Program-made: the position numbers and the translations under genes
In this document: in pieces, positions 24,361 to 27,895 of the stretch
Layout of the letters: each line of letters opens with the position of its first letter
Position numbering within the stretch: the first letter of the stretch is position 1
Assembly (NCBI GenBank): GCA_965652565.1
Contig: CBFGWL010000034.1
Coordinates: 1 to 27,895 of the forward strand
Reading direction: 5' to 3'
Source of the DNA: RSA11 sp965652565
Lineage (GTDB): Bacteria; Actinomycetota; Thermoleophilia; Solirubrobacterales; 70-9
DNA length: 27,895 bases
Notes under the pieces: generated by a model
Told to the model about the DNA's origin: nothing
Databases searched by the model: none
What the model saw: only the letters and a program-made list of their open reading frames with translations

Positions 24361-25545
24361 ATGGGGGATCGGGCCGAGCAGGCCGTCGATCCGGGGCTCG
24401 ACCTGGACGCGGTGCGGGAACGGTTCGAAGGGTCGACCGATTTCACGGTCGGGCTCGAGGAGGAGTTCGCGATCCTCGATCCGGAGACGCTGGAGCTCGC
24501 GCACCGCTTCGAGGAGATGTACGCGCTCTGCATGGAGGACGAGCTGCTCGCCGATTCCGCCGCCGGGGAGCTGATCGACACCGAGATCGAGATCCGCTCC
24601 GGGCGCGCTGAGAACTTCCGCGAGGCGGTGAGCTTGCAGCGCGAGCGCCGCGCCCGGCTCTTCGGGCTCGCCGATCGCATGGGGGTGGCGCTGGCCGCGA
24701 TGGGGACGCACCCCTGGGCCAACTACCTCGACCAACACATCATCGACACGCCGCACTACACGCGCCTGCGTCGCGAGCTGCGCTGGGTGGCGCAGCGCAA
24801 TCAGACCTGGAGCGTGCACGTACACGTCGGCGTCCAGGGCGCTGATCGCGCTGTCGCGGTCTCCGACTTCTTGCGCGAGACGCTGCCGCCGCTGCTGGCG
24901 CTCTCGGCGAACTCGCCGTTCCTCGACGGGCGCGACACCGGCTTGCACTCGGTTCGCACGCAGATCTTCACGCGCACCTTCCCGCGCTGCGGCGTGCACG
25001 ACCCGTTCGAGAACTGGGACTCCTACGCGCGGTTCATCGACACGCTCACGCGAACCGGCTCGATCGTGGAGCCCACGCAGCTTTGGTGGAGCGTGCGGCC
25101 GCATCATTCGTTCGGCACCGTCGAGCTGCGCATCTGCGACGCGCAGACGCGCGGGGACGAGTCGTTCGCGCTCGCGGGGCTGATCGCCGGCTGCATCGCG
25201 CAGGCGGCGCTCGATTACGACGAGGGGCGGCTGCCGGCGCCGCTGCGCGGCCGCGAGATCGAGGAGAACCTCTGGCGGGCGATCCGCTACGGGCTCGACG
25301 GCGAGATGATCGACTGGCGCGGCGGCGCCGAGCTCGTGCCGACGCGGGCGCTCGTGGAGCGGTTGGTCGAGTGGAGCGCGCCGGCCCGGGAGCGGATCGG
25401 CGCCGAGTTCGAGCCCTTCGAGCGCAACGGGGCCCAGCGCGCGCGTGCGGCGGTGCGGGCCGGGCAATCGATCCCAGAGGCCTACCGCGCGGCGGTCGAT
25501 GAGACCAGGCGTACGTATGCTCCGGCCCTAGCGCGAACCGATTGA
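24361..25545 (+). CDS. Carboxylate-amine ligase, YbdK/GCS2 family (glutamate-cysteine ligase type)
   Basis: A 394-residue enzyme of the GCS2/YbdK family of ATP-dependent carboxylate-amine ligases. The opening signature FTVGLEEEFAILD (metal/ATP-binding glutamates) is at about 28-40. LIDTEIEIRSGR, MGTHPWANYLDQHI, HVHVGVQGAD, SANSPFLDGRDTGLHSVR and HSFGTVELRICDAQT also match the family. Members make gamma-glutamyl-cysteine or related gamma-glutamyl compounds. In actinobacteria such enzymes can feed ergothioneine or glutathione-like thiols, but the real substrate cannot be told here. The ATG immediately follows the rex TGA (TGAATG) with no clear ribosome-binding site, pointing to translational coupling. 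The neighbourhood with a thiol-exchange protein and Rex fits a redox role, by inference. Confidence 0.9.
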   Translation: MGDRAEQAVDPGLDLDAVRERFEGSTDFTVGLEEEFAILDPETLELAHRFEEMYALCMEDELLADSAAGELIDTEIEIRSGRAENFREAVSLQRERRARLFGLADRMGVALAAMGTHPWANYLDQHIIDTPHYTRLRRELRWVAQRNQTWSVHVHVGVQGADRAVAVSDFLRETLPPLLALSANSPFLDGRDTGLHSVRTQIFTRTFPRCGVHDPFENWDSYARFIDTLTRTGSIVEPTQLWWSVRPHHSFGTVELRICDAQTRGDESFALAGLIAGCIAQAALDYDEGRLPAPLRGREIEENLWRAIRYGLDGEMIDWRGGAELVPTRALVERLVEWSAPARERIGAEFEPFERNGAQRARAAVRAGQSIPEAYRAAVDETRRTYAPALARTD

Positions 25546-25576
25546 CCAGCAAGCGAGCGAGACGAGGACACTCCAG

Positions 25577-26023
25577 ATGACGACTTCCGATCAGCCCGGG
25601 CCCGAGGGCCAGCCGTCCGAGGAGGAGCTGCGCGCGCGGCTCGAGGAGCAGCTGCGGCGCGTGCGCGTCCAGGACCTGCTCGTCGAGAGCGCCGCCTCCA
25701 TCATCAACCTGAGCGCTCGGCGCATCGCGAAGGCCGACGAGCGCGACCTCGAGCAGGGGCGCATCGGCATCGAGGCGGTGAGCCGTCTCATCGATCTGAT
25801 CGAGGGCGAGGTCGCCGGCCAGATCCGCTCGGCGCTCTCCGAGCTGCAGCTGCTGTACGCGCGCGAGTCGCAGGGCGGCGGCGAAGGCGGCGAGGGGGGT
25901 TCCGGCGAGGGCGGCGGCGCCGGCGGCCCTGGTGGTTCCGGCGGCGAGGAGCCGCCGCGGCGCCCGCCGAGCTCCGGGGGCGGCGGCACCTCCGGCCTGT
26001 GGGTGCCCGGCCGCGACACCTGA
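25577..26023 (+). CDS. Small helical protein with Gly-rich tail (unknown function)
   Basis: A 148-residue protein. Residues about 15-100 are helical: a charged first helix (EELRARLEEQLRRVRVQDLL), then LLVESAASIINLSARRIA, then GRIGIEAVSRLIDLIEG and IRSALSELQLLYARES. This order (hydrophobic helix, hinge, di-helix ending in an ALSELQLLY-like motif) recalls DUF1844-type proteins, but the match is only by pattern. Residues about 100-148 are a low-complexity Gly/Ser/Glu then Pro tail ending SGLWVPGRDT. There is no signal peptide. A GAGGA-like site lies about 10 bases upstream of the ATG. TATGCT at 25516-25521, inside the end of the previous gene, could be a -10 element. Confidence 0.75.
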   Translation: MTTSDQPGPEGQPSEEELRARLEEQLRRVRVQDLLVESAASIINLSARRIAKADERDLEQGRIGIEAVSRLIDLIEGEVAGQIRSALSELQLLYARESQGGGEGGEGGSGEGGGAGGPGGSGGEEPPRRPPSSGGGGTSGLWVPGRDT

Positions 26024-26090
26024 GCGCGCCAAACGGCGTGAGAATGGGCAGAACAAGCGTCCACCGCGCCTTTTCCCGCCGCTGAGCGGA

Positions 26091-26096
26091 TAGACT
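26091..26096 (+). promoter_or_regulatory. -10-like element of the pyrophosphatase gene
   Basis: TAGACT fits TANNNT and would start transcription near 26103, leaving a leader of about 73 bases before the TTG start. No convincing -35 is seen. Unlike several other genes here, this one has a real leader and a good ribosome-binding site (GGAAGGA, 26163-26169). Confidence 0.35.
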
Positions 26097-26110
26097 GCGA
26101 GCGCTCTTTG

Positions 26111-26134
26111 GCCGCCCCTCGTCCGGGCGGCTTT
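26111..26134 (+). promoter_or_regulatory. Hairpin in the leader of the pyrophosphatase gene
   Basis: GCCGCCC (26111-26117) pairs with GGGCGGC (26125-26131) across a 7-base loop, followed by TTT. In the predicted leader mRNA this could be an attenuator or a stabilising 5' hairpin. It could alternatively terminate transcripts from the upstream gene. Confidence 0.4.
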
Positions 26135-26175
26135 GCCACGCATACACACGCAACCACCAACCGGAAGGAAAGAAG

Positions 26176-27895
26176 TTGACCGACTTCCTTACCGACTACG
26201 GCGTCGTCATCGCGCTCGTGTGCGCGGGCGCCGCCGTGCTCTACGGAGCGCTCGTGACGCAGCGGTTGCTCGCCAAGTCCGCGGGCAACGAACGCATGCG
26301 CGAGATCTCGGGCGCCGTCCAGGAAGGGGCGCAGGCGTATCTGAATCGCCAGTACACGATCATCGGCCTGGTAGCCGTGCCGCTGGCGATCCTGCTCCTG
26401 ATCATCCAGGACTGGAGCGTCGCAGTCGGGTTCGTCCTCGGCGGCGCGCTCTCGGGCGCTGCCGGCTACATCGGCATGAACCTCTCAGTGCGCGCGAACG
26501 CTCGCGTCGCCGAGGCCGCGCGCGGCGGCGTGCCGCCGGCGCTCGACGTCGCCTTCAAGGGCGGCTCGGTGACCGGCCTGCTCGTCGTGGGCTTGGCGCT
26601 GCTCGGCGTCGCCGGCTACTTCGGCATCCTCGTGCTCGCCGACAAGAGCGACGAGGCGGCCGTTGACGCGCTCATCGGGCTTGGCTTCGGCGGCTCGCTG
26701 ATCTCGGTGTTCGCTCGACTGGGCGGAGGCATCTTCACGAAGGCCGCCGACGTCGGCGCAGACCTGGTCGGCAAGGTCGAGGCCGGGATCCCCGAGGACG
26801 ATCCGCGCAACCCCGCGGTGATCGCCGACAACGTGGGCGACAACGTCGGCGACTGCGCCGGCATGGCGGCCGACCTGTTCGAGACCTACGCGGTCACCTC
26901 GGTCGCCGTGATGCTCCTCGGCGTTCTCACCTTCGGCGAGGACTTCAGCCGTGAGGTCGCGCTCTTCCCGCTGGTTATCGGCGGCGTGGCGATCATCGCC
27001 TCGATCATCGGCGCGCTGAGCGTGCGCACGAACACCGACCGCGTCGAGGGCGCGCTCTACCGCGGCCTGATCGTGTCGGGGGTCCTGTCGGCGGCGGCGT
27101 TCTACCCCGTCACCGACTGGATGATGGGCGACGCGCTCAACCTGGGCGTGCTCGACCCGGGCAGCACGCTGGCCGGCGCCTCGGTCACCGACCTGTGGCT
27201 GTGCGCGCTGATCGGCATCGTGGTGACGGCGGGCTTGTTCGTCATCACCGACTACTACACGTCCACCCGGTTCCGCCCGGTCCGCACGATCAGCCAGTCG
27301 TCGGTCACCGGCCACGCGACGAACATCATCCAGGGCCTCGCGCAGGGCTTCCAGGCCACCGCGGCTCCGGCGCTGCTGATCGCGCTGGCGATCCTGGGCG
27401 CGAACGAGCTCGCCGGCATCTACGGCATCGGCATCGCCGTGATGGCGCAGCTGTCGCTCACGGGCCTGATCGTCGCGCTCGACGCGTTCGGCCCGATCAC
27501 CGACAACGCCGGCGGCGTCGCCGAGATGGCGGAGCTGCCCGAGGACGTGCGCAACGTCACCGACCCGCTCGACGCGGTCGGCAACACGACGAAGGCCGTC
27601 ACCAAGGGCTACGCGATCGGCTCCGCTGCGCTCGCGGCGCTGGTGCTGTTCAAGGCGTTCGAGATCGAGCTCGGCCGCGAGGAAGGCGGCGAGGGCTTCT
27701 TCTTCTCGATCTCCGACCCCGACGTGCTCATCGGCCTGCTCGTCGGCGGGCTCATGGTGTACCTGTTCTCCGCGTTCGCGATCGAGGCGGTCGGCCGCGC
27801 CGGCGGTCAGGTCGTCGAGCAGGTGCGCAAGCAGTTCCGGGAGAAGCCCGGGATCATGGAGGGCACCGAGAAGCCCGACTACGGCGACACCGTGA
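26176..27895 (+). CDS. hppA: Membrane-bound proton-translocating pyrophosphatase (3' end beyond window)
   Basis: 573 codons are visible, open to the window edge. The enzyme couples PPi hydrolysis to proton pumping across the cytoplasmic membrane. The start is TTG at 26176 after GGAAGGA, giving LTDFLTDYGVVIALVCAG; no ATG or GTG fits before the conserved region. Many membrane helices are present. The first substrate loop has DVGADLVGKVEAGIPEDDPR (Asp192, Asp196) and NVGDNVGDCAGMAADLFETY. The second has DAFGPITDNAGGVAEMA, then GNTTKAVTKGYAIGS. Lys473 in GNTTKA is the residue that marks K+-independent enzymes; K+-dependent ones have Ala there. Established work on the family supports this rule. 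The visible end (EKPDYGDTV) is close to the usual C-terminal region, so about 100 residues or more may be missing. Confidence 0.96.
   Translation, partial: MTDFLTDYGVVIALVCAGAAVLYGALVTQRLLAKSAGNERMREISGAVQEGAQAYLNRQYTIIGLVAVPLAILLLIIQDWSVAVGFVLGGALSGAAGYIGMNLSVRANARVAEAARGGVPPALDVAFKGGSVTGLLVVGLALLGVAGYFGILVLADKSDEAAVDALIGLGFGGSLISVFARLGGGIFTKAADVGADLVGKVEAGIPEDDPRNPAVIADNVGDNVGDCAGMAADLFETYAVTSVAVMLLGVLTFGEDFSREVALFPLVIGGVAIIASIIGALSVRTNTDRVEGALYRGLIVSGVLSAAAFYPVTDWMMGDALNLGVLDPGSTLAGASVTDLWLCALIGIVVTAGLFVITDYYTSTRFRPVRTISQSSVTGHATNIIQGLAQGFQATAAPALLIALAILGANELAGIYGIGIAVMAQLSLTGLIVALDAFGPITDNAGGVAEMAELPEDVRNVTDPLDAVGNTTKAVTKGYAIGSAALAALVLFKAFEIELGREEGGEGFFFSISDPDVLIGLLVGGLMVYLFSAFAIEAVGRAGGQVVEQVRKQFREKPGIMEGTEKPDYGDTV

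Noticed and set aside
26111..26134. Riboswitch in the pyrophosphatase leader
   Set aside because: The leader of about 73 bases has one simple hairpin and none of the conserved cores of known riboswitches.

Overview
The window is a contiguous piece of a high-GC bacterial chromosome. Third codon positions are almost all G or C, GTG and TTG starts occur, and protein sequences are rich in Ala, Arg, Glu and Gly. The gene content (Rex, family-4 uracil-DNA glycosylase, a DUF2520 gene with panC/panD/panB, YbdK-type carboxylate-amine ligase, membrane pyrophosphatase, MMPL exporter) points to an actinobacterium. Thermoleophilia/Solirubrobacterales is my best guess, by inference only. There is no sign of phage, transposase, plasmid, CRISPR or rRNA/tRNA genes. 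Most of the window is core genome.

Layout. 1-53: tail of an upstream gene. 144-1322: secreted M23 peptidase (+). 1344-4929: leftward operon of a receiver-only response regulator, a multi-pass histidine kinase, a NarL-type response regulator and an AI-2E/PerM membrane protein. 5092-7365: MMPL/RND exporter (+), closed by a strong hairpin. 7510-8061: coiled-coil/proline-rich protein. 8124-11108: uvrA. 11196-14327: secreted multidomain M14 carboxypeptidase. 14385-14972: hexapeptide acyltransferase. 15016-15552: small lipoprotein. 15553-16588: about 1 kb without a credible gene, filled with several families of tandem and inverted repeats between convergent genes. 16589-19647: leftward pantothenate operon (DUF2520 gene, panC, panD, panB). 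19826-25545: rightward run of fmdB-like, udg, tsaE, tsaB, rimI, tsaD, glutaredoxin-like, rex and a YbdK-type ligase, mostly overlapping or abutting. 25577-26023: small Gly-rich-tailed protein. 26176-end: membrane H+-pyrophosphatase (TTG start, incomplete at the window edge).

How genes work together. The two-component genes form a receiver/kinase/regulator set transcribed with a membrane protein. The pan operon encodes PanB, PanD and PanC, plus a Rossmann/DUF2520 protein in the place where a ketopantoate reductase is needed. The rightward run joins tRNA t6A synthesis (TsaB, TsaD, TsaE) and RimI to uracil repair and to a redox trio (thioredoxin-fold protein, NADH-sensing Rex, gamma-glutamyl ligase type enzyme). 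Many starts are either coupled by ATGA/GTGA/TGATG overlaps or lie 4-8 nt behind a -10-like hexamer, which suggests leaderless mRNAs.

The least ordinary part is the intergenic island at 15553-16588. Its core is five 71-72 bp tandem units in which an 11-bp element alternates in orientation, a BIME-like ladder of potential hairpins with no obvious coding capacity.
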